The translations under genes and the position numbers were made by a program. Below, piece after piece: positions 14,201 through 22,828 of a stretch of DNA of 64,000 bases (positions are counted from its first letter, which is position 1; the number at the start of each line of letters is the position of its first letter). The DNA comes from Topomyia yanbarensis (lineage: Eukaryota; Arthropoda; Insecta; Diptera; Culicidae): the NCBI RefSeq assembly GCF_030247195.1, contig NC_080672.1, positions 3,224,001-3,288,000 on the forward strand, given 5' to 3'. Under the pieces are notes generated by a model, which searched no databases, was not told where the DNA came from, and was given only the letters and a program-made list of their open reading frames with translations.

Positions 14201-14271
14201 ATTATGTGCTGCAGCATCAGGATGATATATACTTTGTGGATATTAACAAAAAAGATGGAGGCTATGATTAA
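2263..14271 (+). CDS. RhoGAP68F: Rho GTPase-activating protein with CRAL-TRIO (Sec14) domain, RhoGAP68F / p50RhoGAP-type, 3' four exons (5' partial)
   Basis: Exons: 2263-2425, 13256-13410, 13486-13688, 13757-14271. All junctions are GT-AG and in phase, giving 344 visible residues. The first exon encodes the second half of a CRAL-TRIO domain (NDYIIAYFHQGMKDNSKPSL, then a KKNLKKLYV end). The next continues with VHPTTFIKMVWFFFRPVISE, the order seen in ARHGAP1. The last two exons encode a linker and a RhoGAP domain with the arginine-finger motif GIFRRSG (first Arg catalytic), the LKTFLRELEEPLLT helix and KMTSSNLAIVFGPNL. Family role: the Arg finger stimulates GTP hydrolysis by Rho-family GTPases, while the Sec14 part binds lipid or protein partners at membranes. 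ARHGAP1 is about 439 residues, so roughly 100-130 N-terminal residues are missing and probably lie left of the window. The 10.8-kb intron is packed with transposons. The ATG at 2231 lies before the splice acceptor and is not taken as a start. Confidence 0.92.
2426..4870. other. First part of the RhoGAP intron, no gene recognised
   Basis: AT-rich intronic sequence after the GTAAGT donor. Open frames here, such as 3472-3699, 3741-3947 and 4138-4497 on the plus strand, show no domain I recognise. A perfect 13-base inverted repeat (GTGGATCCAAACA, 3438-3450 and 3469-3481) is the only clear structure. Confidence 0.5.
4870..6250 (-). mobile_element. Internally deleted R1/LOA-like non-LTR retrotransposon
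   Basis: The minus strand holds two pieces of one LINE type. At 6040-5660 is an ORF1 (gag-like) segment with the stretch DSIIEFANAKQNISKDLKQN, which I recall as typical of mosquito R1/LOA-type ORF1. It runs directly into 5679-5422, the extreme C-terminus of ORF2: HFHLTQFLSGHGCFRQYLHR followed by a zinc-knuckle-like CPGVDESAEHILFVC. Everything between (endonuclease, reverse transcriptase, RNase H) is gone, so the junction near 5670 is a large internal deletion. The sequence from 5420 down to about 4930 has repeated ACTCACTC-type motifs and no coding, and is read as the 3' UTR. The stretch 6050-6250 is probably 5' UTR. It lies antisense in the RhoGAP intron. Confidence 0.75.
6251..7286. other. 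Intronic stretch, no gene recognised
   Basis: I see no domain-bearing frame. The first few hundred bases are GC-richer and may be more of the LINE 5' region ending at about 6250. A short (ACCTTT)n-like microsatellite lies at about 6796-6826. Confidence 0.4.
7287..7456. repeat. Partial copy of the GGTTGG/CCAACTAAC MITE also at 35131-35372
   Basis: The sequence begins TTCGTTGGTTGGGCTACA, then CTGTCCAACTAACGAAT, and continues with AAAGGAGACGTGCTCACATC, ATTGTCAG and GATTTTGACC in the same order as the copy at 35131-35372. The right terminal inverted repeat is missing here. Confidence 0.7.
7980..8480 (-). pseudogene. Jockey-type LINE reverse transcriptase fragment
   Basis: On the minus strand, several frames in order give reverse transcriptase blocks: ISDDQHGFMPGRSTTT near 8470-8420, then DKINHDIAVVKL near 8310, then FNATSSIPQGSHLGPIIL near 8190, then a catalytic box reading FADGLIVYSQI near 8080. 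The last motif should carry two aspartates (YADD/FADD); the second is replaced by glycine. Stops and frameshifts interrupt the chain, so this is a dead fragment of about 500 bp, antisense in the RhoGAP intron. The block order fits jockey-clade LINEs. Confidence 0.75.
8638..10283. mobile_element. Non-autonomous element with TTAA-CCC...GGG-TTAA ends and tandem-repeat inverted arms
   Basis: The element starts TTAACCCTCGAGCATTCGCG and ends GTGCCGGAGGGTTAA. Just inside, TGTTGTACTTTGTACTACAC (about 8660) is mirrored by GTTGTACAAAGTACAACAC (about 10220). The left arm carries ~145-bp tandem units, each with a CGCTAG(G/T)..GCGCTAGTGAGC-type anchor (about 8996, 9146, 9287). The right arm carries the same units inverted (GCTCACTAGCGC, about 9801, 9942, 10087). 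About 400 bp of unrelated spacer lies between. TTAA target duplication followed by CCC/GGG is the piggyBac signature, but no transposase is present. Open frames inside it, such as 8704-8973, are shadows of the repeat. Confidence 0.7.
10608..10780 (-). mobile_element. tRNA-derived SINE (Feilai-like)
   Basis: On the minus strand an RNA polymerase III A-box-like TAGCGTAGTTGA (10766-10755) is followed about 30 bases later by a B-box-like GGATCGATTCC (10724-10714). Then comes a body with AGAGGCGAATGGCCCTAAGG and a short A-rich tail (the T run at 10612-10626 on the plus strand). That is the layout of a tRNA-related SINE such as the Feilai family of Aedes. The family name is from memory. Confidence 0.7.
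10781..13255. other. Remainder of the large RhoGAP intron; possible LTR debris
   Basis: No intact gene. A stretch beginning TGTTGGGGAGAAATGGAC at about 11031 and running to about 11260 has the TGTTGG start common in copia-like LTRs, but no partner LTR or clear 3' end was seen. The interval 11400-12250 on the minus strand shows short open pieces that may be degraded retroelement coding, unclassified. At 12535-12666 an imperfect inverted pair (GTAACTGTGCCCTAATTCATC and GATGAATAAGGGTCC) suggests a decayed small hairpin element. The intron ends with a pyrimidine-rich acceptor, CTCCAG, at 13255. Confidence 0.4.
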
Positions 14272-14428
14272 CAGCGGTTGATATAAGTTTAGTTCTTTTT
14301 TATTTGTTTTTACCGTAGGGGGCATGTGAGGTGCATTTGTGCTGGTCCGTTCCTGGGTGTATGATTTTTTAATGAACGAACTAACCGAAGACACACAAGT
14401 TGTTTGTTTCTATGTAAGATTTAGGTTT

Positions 14429-14434
14429 AATAAA
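14429..14434 (+). terminator. Poly(A) signal AATAAA of the RhoGAP gene
   Basis: A canonical AATAAA lies about 160 bases downstream of the TAA stop at 14269-14271. The implied 3' UTR is short and free of repeats. Confidence 0.65.
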
Positions 14435-16012
14435 GTTTACCTCTTGAAATAGAAATGGCTACTTGTGTTACTAAAACAAAACATTCTTTCGTGTTATAGT
14501 GATAAGAACAGTGACCAGTTTTTTAGCCGATGTGTCTGTAGATATGTGCGAGAATGAGATTTTTAAGCAGTGTAATTAATAATCGTAAGGTAAACAATAA
14601 TAGTCATTATTACAGTAACTTGTTGAGAATGTTTTGAATAATTTATATAAACAGCAACCGTTTGAAATCACGGCAAGCGGTTCAAAACCAAAGAATGGGT
14701 GTATAATTCAAACGAACCACACTAAATGATGTAGAATCCGTCACCAGAAAATCTCAGGCATTACCATTTTCTGTCCCGACACAGAGTTCCTGGTGTGCCA
14801 AATGGATTACGTACAGACTACTACCAATACCCGTGTGTCTGTCGCATATGCATTTCATTGTGCAATTGATGTTTTTTTTCTCTAATATTAATATTAAGCT
14901 CATACGATGAGAAAATGTAGATATATTCAGCGCATTTTTCGCATATGTGATAGACACGCAGATATGGAAAGTTTACATTCAACTATCACGTCAGTCAATC
15001 TCATCCTCCTCTCAAGAATTGAATCGAAACAATAACAGACAGTCTGGAGAAAATATCAATTTTTAGACCATTAGCTCTCTTAGAAAATAAAAAAAAACGC
15101 GAAACGATTGGACTACGATAACATTTTAAAAATTTTAACAGTATACTATTCCGCCGAAGATAGGGAGTCCATAGTCAGAATTAAAAACCCATTATATCTT
15201 GGAATTTTCCGCTTCTAGTCCAATATCAATTTTAATTGGAGTAACTCAACAACAAAATAAAACTTGAGAGCACTGAATATATACCTACTTAGTGGAACTA
15301 CAGAAAATCGACGACGATATATGAGTGAAGCAAAATCGATTCTAGACGAATGCAATATGCTGGCACGAATTTCACGTCTGTGACAAATTATAAGTATCCG
15401 TTAAAGTCTATGGAAACAAGAGCGCTGTAATGTCACCCAGAAAACATGTACAGAGATTTTACTGAAACAATAGAAAACGTCGAATGATTCATGTATGAAA
15501 GATACACAGTTTTTTTTTGCTTTGGTGATGACACCCTTCCTTTCATCCTAACAGTGATACTTATTTTTTGTTCTTGGTTCTTAGCGTTTTTCGTGGATTG
15601 TTTTTGAATTAGAATGCGGCGTCTCGGAACGAACGACGTCAACGATGCAGCGATGACATTTTCAATATTACTAGTTACCTAATCGACCGTGATATGCTAA
15701 AAGGAACAATTATCACTAATAAACCGTTCTCTGGTAATTTATCGGTATAAATCGGACAATTTGGAATCACAAGACACTAGCGCTAAGAAACCTTTACTTT
15801 CAATTCGACGACAGAAATATAGAAGCGACTTTTCTAGACGGTGACAAAACACCAAACATCAGTTGAAATCTAAGCCGTTAGGACTCCCAGGTTAGGACTA
15901 ATATCGTGTGTAGCAATTTACTGTAATTTTGGGCACCGACGACACAGCGCAACAAGTTATTGATGCCGCTTTTTCTCCAGGACGATCCATCTATCGAATT
16001 TGATTCAATAAT
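14435..16012. other. Intergenic stretch downstream of the RhoGAP gene
   Basis: AT-rich sequence with only short frames and no domain I recognise. A small imperfect inverted repeat (AACCGTTTGAAATC and CAAGCGGTTCAAAACC) lies near 14655-14690. Confidence 0.5.
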
Positions 16013-16100
16013 GGGCCCTATTATCACTGACAAGTCACCTAGTGACTAGAAAAAAATTTTGTTCTAGCCACTAGGTGACGTGACTGTGGGAATAGGGTCC
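16013..16100. repeat. Hairpin MITE (GGGCCCTATT family), copy 1
   Basis: The left arm, GGGCCCTATTATCACTGACA and on through CACCTAGTGACTAGA, pairs with the right arm ending TGACTGTGGGAATAGGGTCC around a short AT loop. The unit is about 88 bp and almost entirely palindromic. A second copy of the same family sits at 18627-18716. Confidence 0.85.
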
Positions 16101-17115
16101 ATGATTCTATTCTTGCCATCGATTCCAAGTTTGAGGCATCTACTAGTTCTCGGATCATGTCCCCCACGAACAATCTCTTGATACTGTAATATCACAAGTA
16201 GTTTGGATGGTTGTTTTAGACCCTACTTTCCTTCCCTGTAAGTACAATGTCCCAGACGACCATCACCATGCTCCCCTTCACAACGTATGTACACGATGGA
16301 CCCACGGGCAGATTTCATACCAACTATGAGAGCGCAACGTCTTGTTTCGTTTTGTTCCTATCTCGAATGAGCGTTGCGGAGCGTTCTAGACAACAAAACG
16401 TCTTCCCCACTTGTCTACCTTTTCATCATCTGCCGCATGGACCTTGTGACCACATGTTCTATTTCATACATACATATTCAATACCTTAATGAAGAACGAG
16501 TGTGGTATCGAGCATCCTCTGTCAGAATATTATTCTACTCGCGATATGCCTACACGTATGTGGTGATGAAGGAGTTGATAATCTGGTACTTTGATGTATT
16601 GGACGTGTTGCTATCGTTGATGAGGAGAATTGTGATACCACGGTGGATTAAAGTCAGTAATATGCGTGGATCACCCAGTGCTGAATCATAAAATCAGGAG
16701 TATACCACGATCAGCAGCTTGTACCGATAGCTTTGGTCACCATCTGGTTTAGACGCTTCCAGTTTCTAAGGTACCGAGTAGCCTCGCGTACATCATTGGT
16801 GTTGCGAAAACAGTAAAAACTTAGATCCAAATTCAATAATGTATCCCGATGTAGATGTAAAATATAAAATACCTAAAATCGGCCTAGTCTCAGATATAAG
16901 TTCGAGCAATTTCAATTTTCCACTTACTTTTAGTGATCTAATTCGCACTAAATTATCCGGCAACACTGCTTACTGCCGTAAGTCGGACTTAGGCGCACTA
17001 TTTGTAAGTTTTGGTTTACGGTCACTAGGAATAAGTTCGATTTATATTGCACCAGTTATAAGTCTAGCCATTAACAGCAATTGCACTAATTGTAATGGCG
17101 ATTTCGCTTGAACCT
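16101..17115. other. Intergenic stretch, no gene recognised
   Basis: Short open frames such as 16247-16489, 16374-16691 and 16839-17111 overlap one another and show no domain or splice context. Nothing else is seen. Confidence 0.45.
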
Positions 17116-17197
17116 GAAACTGAGTCAGGTTCTAACCCCAACTGCTGTCAGTTCATACATTTTGACAGCAGTTGGGGTTAGGAACTGACTCAGTTTC
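17116..17197. repeat. Near-perfect 82-bp palindromic MITE
   Basis: Arms of about 35 bases (17116-17150 and 17163-17197) pair almost perfectly: GAAACTGAGTCAGGTTCTAA against its complement ending TTAGGAACTGACTCAGTTTC, with GGGGTT/AACCCC and CTGCTGTCA/TGACAGCAG inside. The loop is 12 bases. High arm identity suggests a fairly recent insertion compared with the copy at 213-275. Confidence 0.85.
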
Positions 17198-17760
17198 CCC
17201 TCAAACGAAAACCACATAAGTATGTGTTTATGATCACTAGGAATAAACTTCACACTCTCTGTTAGCACCCCGATCGTCTTCCACTTTGCTGCTGATAATC
17301 CGCTAGCGATATCGCTAGATGCTCGTACTTTCCTGTAGCGCGACGTTGCTTTGCGATGACCCTACCCTTGAAAAAAAAAACAGTTTCGGTCAAACTTTGG
17401 ATCTATACGACGACGACAATGTGCCCAATAGTGATCGGCTTCACCGGAGTGAACCACTTGGTTCTTCAGGTTATCGTGGGCAGATAGAGACGTACCCATA
17501 GCTTCCAAAATAGGTCTGCTATATGTTGTGATTGAGGTCAGCAGTTCTTACTGTACCCAGGGCTGTCATCGAACGGAAACCTCAAACCATTAGCTGATTC
17601 TAAAATGAAATAATTAGGTGTTAACATGGGGGATTCGTCGTCATCAACAGGAATGTCCGACAGTGGTCATGAGTTGACAATATGTTCCACCTCGATCATC
17701 GCGGTTTGCAGTACTTCGTCGGTGCGGAGTCTGTTGGGTTGCAGCTTGGTCAAGTTCAGC
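17198..17760. other. Short flank before the BEL remnant
   Basis: No recognisable coding. It may include eroded 3' sequence of the adjoining BEL/Pao element, but I see no LTR. Confidence 0.35.
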
Positions 17761-17773
17761 TTCACGCTACGGA

Positions 17774-18404
17774 TCAAAGTTTCCCATGCTTCTCCCATAT
17801 TTGGGGTGAGCCCGGTGGATTAAAGGTCCACTGGATGCGACTGGAGGTAAACTCGCTAAGCAGTTTTCCAAAATCGAGCTGCTCGATCGCCTGCTTGAGC
17901 ACCTTGCTTATAGCTTGGAAGTTAGTTCCGCGATCGCTGTAGATGGCAGACGGCGCGCCCTTGACATTTCGAATAGCCATCACGCAAGAGTCGGTAGTCA
18001 GTGTGTGAGCGATTTGCAGGTGGATGGCGCGAGTGTTCAGGCAAGTGGCGAGAACAGGCGGCCAGACGAGAACGTGGAAGATCAGCCATCGCTGGAGGAT
18101 GCGGTTTGGCTCGATCGTTTCTGCACCGCTGACACTCTTTCCGGACCGCATGGGAGGTGGTTTTTAACCGTGGAATACGGTAGTGTTGTACAACCTCGTT
18201 GATAATTGTGGAGTGGTTTTGCTGGTTGAAGCGTTCGTGAATGTCGGCAATGATCAGCTGTGTGGTGCGATGGTTACGAGGAAGAATGATGGGTTCAACA
18301 GCAATGGGATCGGCGAAAACCGTACAGGTTTTAATTTGACCGTGGACACGCGCAACTCTATTCTCGCCTAGAAAGGCGCAACGAAACAGTGGATTGCTCT
18401 TCAT
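17774..18404 (-). pseudogene. BEL/Pao retrotransposon integrase, frameshifted
   Basis: Two overlapping minus-strand frames carry one integrase. The upstream frame (18404 downward) has a zinc-binding region with histidines in HERFNQQNHST and cysteines in CQRCRNDRAK. The downstream frame (to 17774) has the catalytic core, TRAIHLQIAHTLTTDSCVMA and SAIYSDRGTNFQAIS, where the Asp of YSDRGTNF is an expected DDE residue. It ends with QWTFNPPGSPQIWEKHGKL. The pieces are in the right order but different frames, so at least one frameshift separates them. The core wording is typical of Pao/BEL elements. It is 3' of the RNase H piece at 18720-19199 in the same element. Confidence 0.85.
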
Positions 18405-18626
18405 TATCTTCGTCCACTCGTCAATCTAGATTTCCAACTACGCTTGACGGAACAAATAGTTCTCCGCTTTAGCCAGCTCTTATTACATCAGCGGTCCAAA
18501 TGTGGATTAAGCTTCGTCGTCGTCGGTTTACCGAAGGTAGGAAACACAAGCCAGATATGTTCATTTTGTCCAAGAACTGCTGGTCCATGTAACTAGCGAC
18601 TGTCCGGCGATAGATTTGGAACACCT

Positions 18627-18716
18627 GGGGCTCTATTCTCACAGTCACGGCACTTAGTGACTAGAGGAACATTTCCTTCTAGTCACTAGGTGACGTGACT
18701 GTGAGAATAGGGCCCC
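18627..18716. repeat. Hairpin MITE (GGGCCCTATT family), copy 2, inserted in the BEL remnant
   Basis: GGGGCTCTATTCTCACAGTC at the left pairs with GACTGTGAGAATAGGGCCCC at the right, and TTAGTGACTAGAGG pairs with the CTTCTAGTCACTAGG inside the other arm. The length and sequence match the copy at 16013-16100. It lies between the RNase H and integrase pieces of the BEL remnant, so it inserted into that element. Confidence 0.85.
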
Positions 18717-18719
18717 TGT

Positions 18720-19199
18720 TCACTTCGTCACTTCATAGGCGACGGTCTGCTTCGTCGAGATCCAACGCCACTCGCCAACTTCAGTCGACTCTAAAATCTC
18801 ACTGACGTGAAACGCAACGAATGGGCTATATTGCCGGTGTTCGGATCTCAGCCACCATAACACGTTCTTGGAATCTATCCAGAAGTACCGCTTGCCAACC
18901 GTGATGGACAGTGATGCCGTTATCGTATCCACCAATCGGACACCGAGTAGGGCTGCTTGCAGTTTGGACTTCGGAATGGACAAGAATTTCAATGATGCCA
19001 CTCTTGTTTTCGCTTCTACCGATGAACTTCCAATCACGAGCCCCTCGCGAAATCGGGGATAAACGATCGCCGCGAAACCATTCTTACTCGCGTCCACAAA
19101 TGTGTGTAGTTCAACCTCATCCTTTACGGTCGTTGACGTTCGATAACATCTCGGAACTTCCACAAAGCGCACATTCGGACACACGGTCAGCCACGTCAA
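18720..19199 (-). pseudogene. BEL/Pao retrotransposon RNase H region
   Basis: An open minus-strand frame of 159 codons has VELHTFVDASKNGFAAIVYP, then KTRVASLKFLSIPKSKLQAA, then KRYFWIDSKNVLWWLRSEHR, then ESTEVGEWRWISTKQTVAYE. This is the RNase H and connecting region found just upstream of integrase in BEL/Pao elements. The DAS and DS motifs hold the expected acidic residues. It precedes the integrase remnant at 18404-17774 in the same orientation and is separated from it by a MITE. No reverse transcriptase, gag or LTR is visible, so it is a truncated copy. Confidence 0.85.
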
Positions 19200-19619
19200 T
19201 CATTTCTCGAATTGCGTGTCTTCTATAGGATCAGTCCAGGTTCCGTAGTTGGAATCACATAGATCACATGAAAAAGACTCAGCGCGTTGAATAGTTGTCA
19301 TGTGATAGTTGAGCTTGCAGTTGCCGGTTAAAGCGCTGGTCAGCATGCCGCGATGGAGATTCGAAAAATTTAGGAAATAAAATCACCAGAATGAGATATG
19401 TGGACATTGTTCAGATCTGGATCGATACAACCTGGAAAGTGTGCGTCGAAGAGACATCTTTTTCGTCCGTCACATAAACATCATATCCGGTTTTTAAAGA
19501 GTTCATTGATTTAGAGAGAATTTTATTTGAACTGCTAGCCTCGTTCAGACTAGAGATATTAGAGCATAGGTTTTGGTAGCCATCCCGCAAGGGATCTAAG
19601 GCATTTCTTATATGCACTA

Positions 19620-20091
19620 CTAGCTGGAGTCATCACGATGACGCCGATTCCACGCCCTTCTCATATCCTTCTTCATCCTTTCAAGCTCAGCTCTCCACCA
19701 AGGGGTTCCTCTATTCGATTTAACAGTACGAAGTGAACAAGCTTCTTCGTATAATGCTACTATGAATGAGTTTGTTGTATCCACGACTTTATCCAAGCCA
19801 TCTAGTTGACTAATTGTTGGAAAATATCCATAAATTTTAGTTGCCAAGTTTTCCAAAAACAGGTCCCAGTTTGTAGACTTAGGATTACGATACGTAAACA
19901 CATTGAGGGAGGGAGGGTGAGGGTGATATCATGATGATCGAAAAATATATATATTTATGATTGGATACAGACAGTACAGTTTCATTTGGACCCTGACAAT
20001 TTCCCAGCCCATACAAAATTCTTTCGTGACAAAGCGTTATGTCTAACACCTCCTTTCTCCCAGACCTCGCAAAAGTTGGTCGACTTCCCAC
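19620..20091 (-). pseudogene. LOA/R1-like LINE ORF2 fragment (end of endonuclease)
   Basis: Minus-strand frames 20091-19885 and 19901-19620 overlap and follow one another. The first has RPTFARSGRKEVLDITLCHE, the end of an AP-like endonuclease domain. The second has FTYRNPKSTNWDLFLENLAT and later RGTPWWRAELERMKKDMRRA, the linker between endonuclease and reverse transcriptase in LOA/R1-type LINEs. A frameshift or stop separates the two frames. No reverse transcriptase follows. A further minus-strand frame at 19617-19411 is unassigned. Confidence 0.7.
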
Positions 20092-20117
20092 ATTCAGAAT
20101 ATGAAGATTTGTATTAT

Positions 20118-20483
20118 TTATGTACAGGAGTGATTTGGCGACGGTAGTGACTTGTTATGGTGGAAGACGCTCGTCGGAAGAAATAATTGTAAATTTATCG
20201 GGGAACAGTTGGCAAATTTCTTTAGTGTCGGTGCTGTTGAGGGTGTTGCGGTCGCAACGGTAGACTTCGATAATGTTAAACCAAACACCTGGCGAGACAG
20301 AGTGCGGTTGTCGAGCCAGGTCTCGGTTAATGCGAATACGTCATACCAGCAGCACGTGGTCGCGAGCCAATGGCTGTCCGTTAATGAATTTACGCCACCA
20401 ACATTCTGGTAGTAACTTTCGATGTTGTTGGAGGGCGGATCAGATTCAGCAGAGAGTGTAGCCGTTTTGACGCCTAGTCGCAA
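20118..20483 (-). pseudogene. CR1-like LINE endonuclease N-terminus
   Basis: The minus-strand frame contains ESYYQNVGGVNSLTD and YDVFALTETWLDNRTLSRQV, the first two blocks of a LINE AP-type endonuclease; the Glu of TETWL is an expected catalytic residue. The rest of the domain is scrambled. It sits directly downstream of the ORF1 remnant at 22025-21257 in the same orientation, so both probably come from one degraded element. The LOA-like piece at 20091-19620 appears to belong to a different LINE. Confidence 0.65.
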
Positions 20484-20564
20484 AATGTTTGGGCTAAAGG
20501 AAAATTACTTGAAGTGGAGAATACATCAGCACATGAAGTATTCGGAGCAGATGCAGTGAAGACC

Positions 20565-20608
20565 CGTTTTTATCAGCCCCTTGGTAAATTTTAGGCTGAT
20601 AAAACGGG
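20565..20608. repeat. Small hairpin in the LINE inter-ORF region
   Basis: CCCGTTTTTATCAGCC (20565-20580) pairs with GGCTGATAAAACGGGG (20593-20608) across a 12-base spacer. It may be one end of a small DNA element inserted in the LINE remnant. Confidence 0.5.
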
Positions 20609-20929
20609 GACATTGATAAAATCAGGACATATATTTTTCTTTATAAGAAACCGAAGCTCTTAAAATATTTTTCTTTGGTCCCTAGATATAACCTCATAAC
20701 CTTTCCTGATTAGCTTAAACTTCCCTTAAGGCGCAAAATATAATTTTTTTTTTGCATTTTTCGGATCTTTAAAATAAGAAAAATATGCTCAAGAAGGATT
20801 TATTCGAATTCAACTTAGTTCGTCTGCTAGAGCCCATCAAACTACCAACTATCAATTTTCATATACAGCTGATGAAATCGAATCTTAACTGTACTTGTCA
20901 TTTGAGGCGGGTTAGAAGACCCTTTCACC

Positions 20930-21355
20930 CATTCCACTCATAGGACCGGGACGACAGGGAAGATTACTAGTTGCGAGGGCTCGACTGTGGGGAGAGGGGA
21001 CGAAGGCTTCCATAATGCCAACTGCGGTGCGTCCCAGTATGCATTGAACCCCGATGGCATGATGTGTACAGCAGGATCGGAACGGTAGTAGATTACGGCG
21101 AGTCAGACGATGAACTAGAATAGTGAAACGGTTCAGCCGTAGTATCGTTACAATTTGTATAATACTTGCCGTGAATGGTGGTTTGGAAGACCCATTCTTC
21201 AGCCTCACACACAGGACCGGAACGATTGGTAAATGCTGGCGGAAAGGTCTTGAATGTTACGGGGGGATCGAGGGCTTCCATAGTACCAACTGTGTTGCGT
21301 CCCAGTATGCGCTCAGCATCGACGCTCCTCCACTATGGCGGTGTAGCTTGGTGTA
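20930..21355. repeat. Diverged tandem duplication (~240 bp) in the LINE remnant
   Basis: GAAGACCCTTTCACCCATTC with CATAGGACCGGGACGACAGG at about 20930-20965 recurs as GAAGACCCATTCTTCAGCCT with CACAGGACCGGAACGATTGG from about 21186. GGCTTCCATA and GCGTCCCAGTATGC also recur in the same order (about 21006 and 21032; about 21273 and 21296). The two halves are clearly related but well diverged. Confidence 0.65.
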
Positions 21356-22025
21356 GTGGCATTGCCAATCGTTGCGGAATCCTCGGCAGGACCGTTGAAT
21401 TAGCGGAGTCCATGCTTCTTCTGGAGGCGAAGGCAAATCAGTCGACGGGCACCAAATGTTCTGGGTACGGCTATCTTTAAATTTCCTGAACAAGATGCCT
21501 TGCAGCCATGTGTCGGAGTTAAGGGCTGCTGCATCACGGTACTTTGGGTGAACTCTAAATTTGAAGGATATGAAGTTTAAAGTACTGACGTCGATGGCCT
21601 TTTTAACAATCGGAATAACCTTTATCCCCTGGTTACGATTTCGTTTTGCCTTGGACGGTCTATTTGCTAACGCTGGGACGAAAACGGAAAAGGTACAACC
21701 AGAGCAACGGCGTAGGTGGTGGAACCGAAACAATGTTGCTATTGTCGACTGGCTCTCGACCGCCAACAAGAGTATTGCTCGGATCAGGGCCATCATTTGG
21801 CCGGACTGGAGTAGCGGTTGAGACTTTTCTAGCGAGGCACGAAATTCGCTGAGTGTTTTCGGATAACTCGGCCTTTAGCTCAGTACAGACGTCATCCGTT
21901 TTCTCTGCTATCTCAATAAAACATCCAAGCAGAGAAACGGTTTCGCGAAAACGAGCAAATTTCATGAACTTGACAGATTCGTTGCACATCCAAAATAAAT
22001 TTGGGTTTTCTGCAAGAATTCTCAC
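21257..22025 (-). pseudogene. CR1-like LINE ORF1 (gag-like) remnant
   Basis: Two overlapping minus-strand frames, 22025-21660 and 21796-21257, carry successive parts of one protein. The first has SVKFMKFARFRETVSLLGCF and ends with PVDNSNIVSVPPPTPLLWLY. The second has VSTLNFISFKFRVHPKYRDA and TWLQGILFRKFKDSRTQNIW. I recognise this as an ORF1 of a mosquito CR1-type LINE by its wording, not by a search. The frame change shows a frameshift. The endonuclease piece at 20483-20118 lies downstream in the same orientation. Confidence 0.65.
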
Positions 22026-22109
22026 GACTTTTTTGAGCGCTAGGCGGCTGCTACCAGGTACTGGTCCGAATCAACGTTCGTACTGTAGTAGGTGCGAAAA
22101 TTTGTGATG

Positions 22110-22828
22110 TCGGAGAATTTTCTGTTGATCAGAACGAGATCGATTTGGTTTTGTTTGTCTAGGTGGCTTTGTGGATTACCATTCCTCGGGAGGCTGCGAA
22201 GTGCACGCATCGACTGTTGTTATTTGTAGCGGTGTCGCGGTCTATCTGGGTATTCATGTTAGTTATTTTTTTTATTTGGGCTTTAACCATGAGGTCATTC
22301 GCCCATTAGAAAAAAAAGGTATGTTACCTTGCATTAACAAGTGTATATCATTTAGTTATTGCTTGTGTCGTATCTTGTTCGGTGCAGATGTGGGCCGTAA
22401 GACCGGTGGGTTCGCAGCGTTTCGTCCTTCTTTCGCATTGATTGCAGCACGATGGGTAGATGCTCGGTATAGTAGTGTTAATGGGCCGCGGGAAACCTCC
22501 CTCACACCCGCTAAAGGTGAGGCGGAGGGCCCATGGTTTGCATGGTGTTTAGTTATCATGGATGTTGGGGGTGGTCGTGATTGTTTGTGAGCCGCAGCTT
22601 AACTCCCCTACACTCGGTCCGAGTGAGGTGAAGGGTCCGTGGGATTATACAAATTAGATCGCCTGTAAGAGATGTTTAGTGCGTTCGATGTTCGTGTTCT
22701 AGATGCGTTCGAGTAGCCTCGCATCGCTTAAAAAGGAGTTTCTTTGCTCACTGGATTGTTTGCTAGGATGTCCCTGATGTAGAGTGGGAGTCGGTGGAGG
22801 ATACGAAGGTTGGCGAATTCCGGGCAGT
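22110..22828. other. Repeat-rich spacer with a 5'-truncated SINE tail
   Basis: At about 22261-22312 the minus strand reads GGGCGAATGACCTCATGG followed by an A-rich tail, which matches the 3' body of the SINE at 10608-10780 without its A and B boxes. The rest (22313-22828) is GC-richer and contains short frames only. It may be LINE UTR. Confidence 0.45.
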
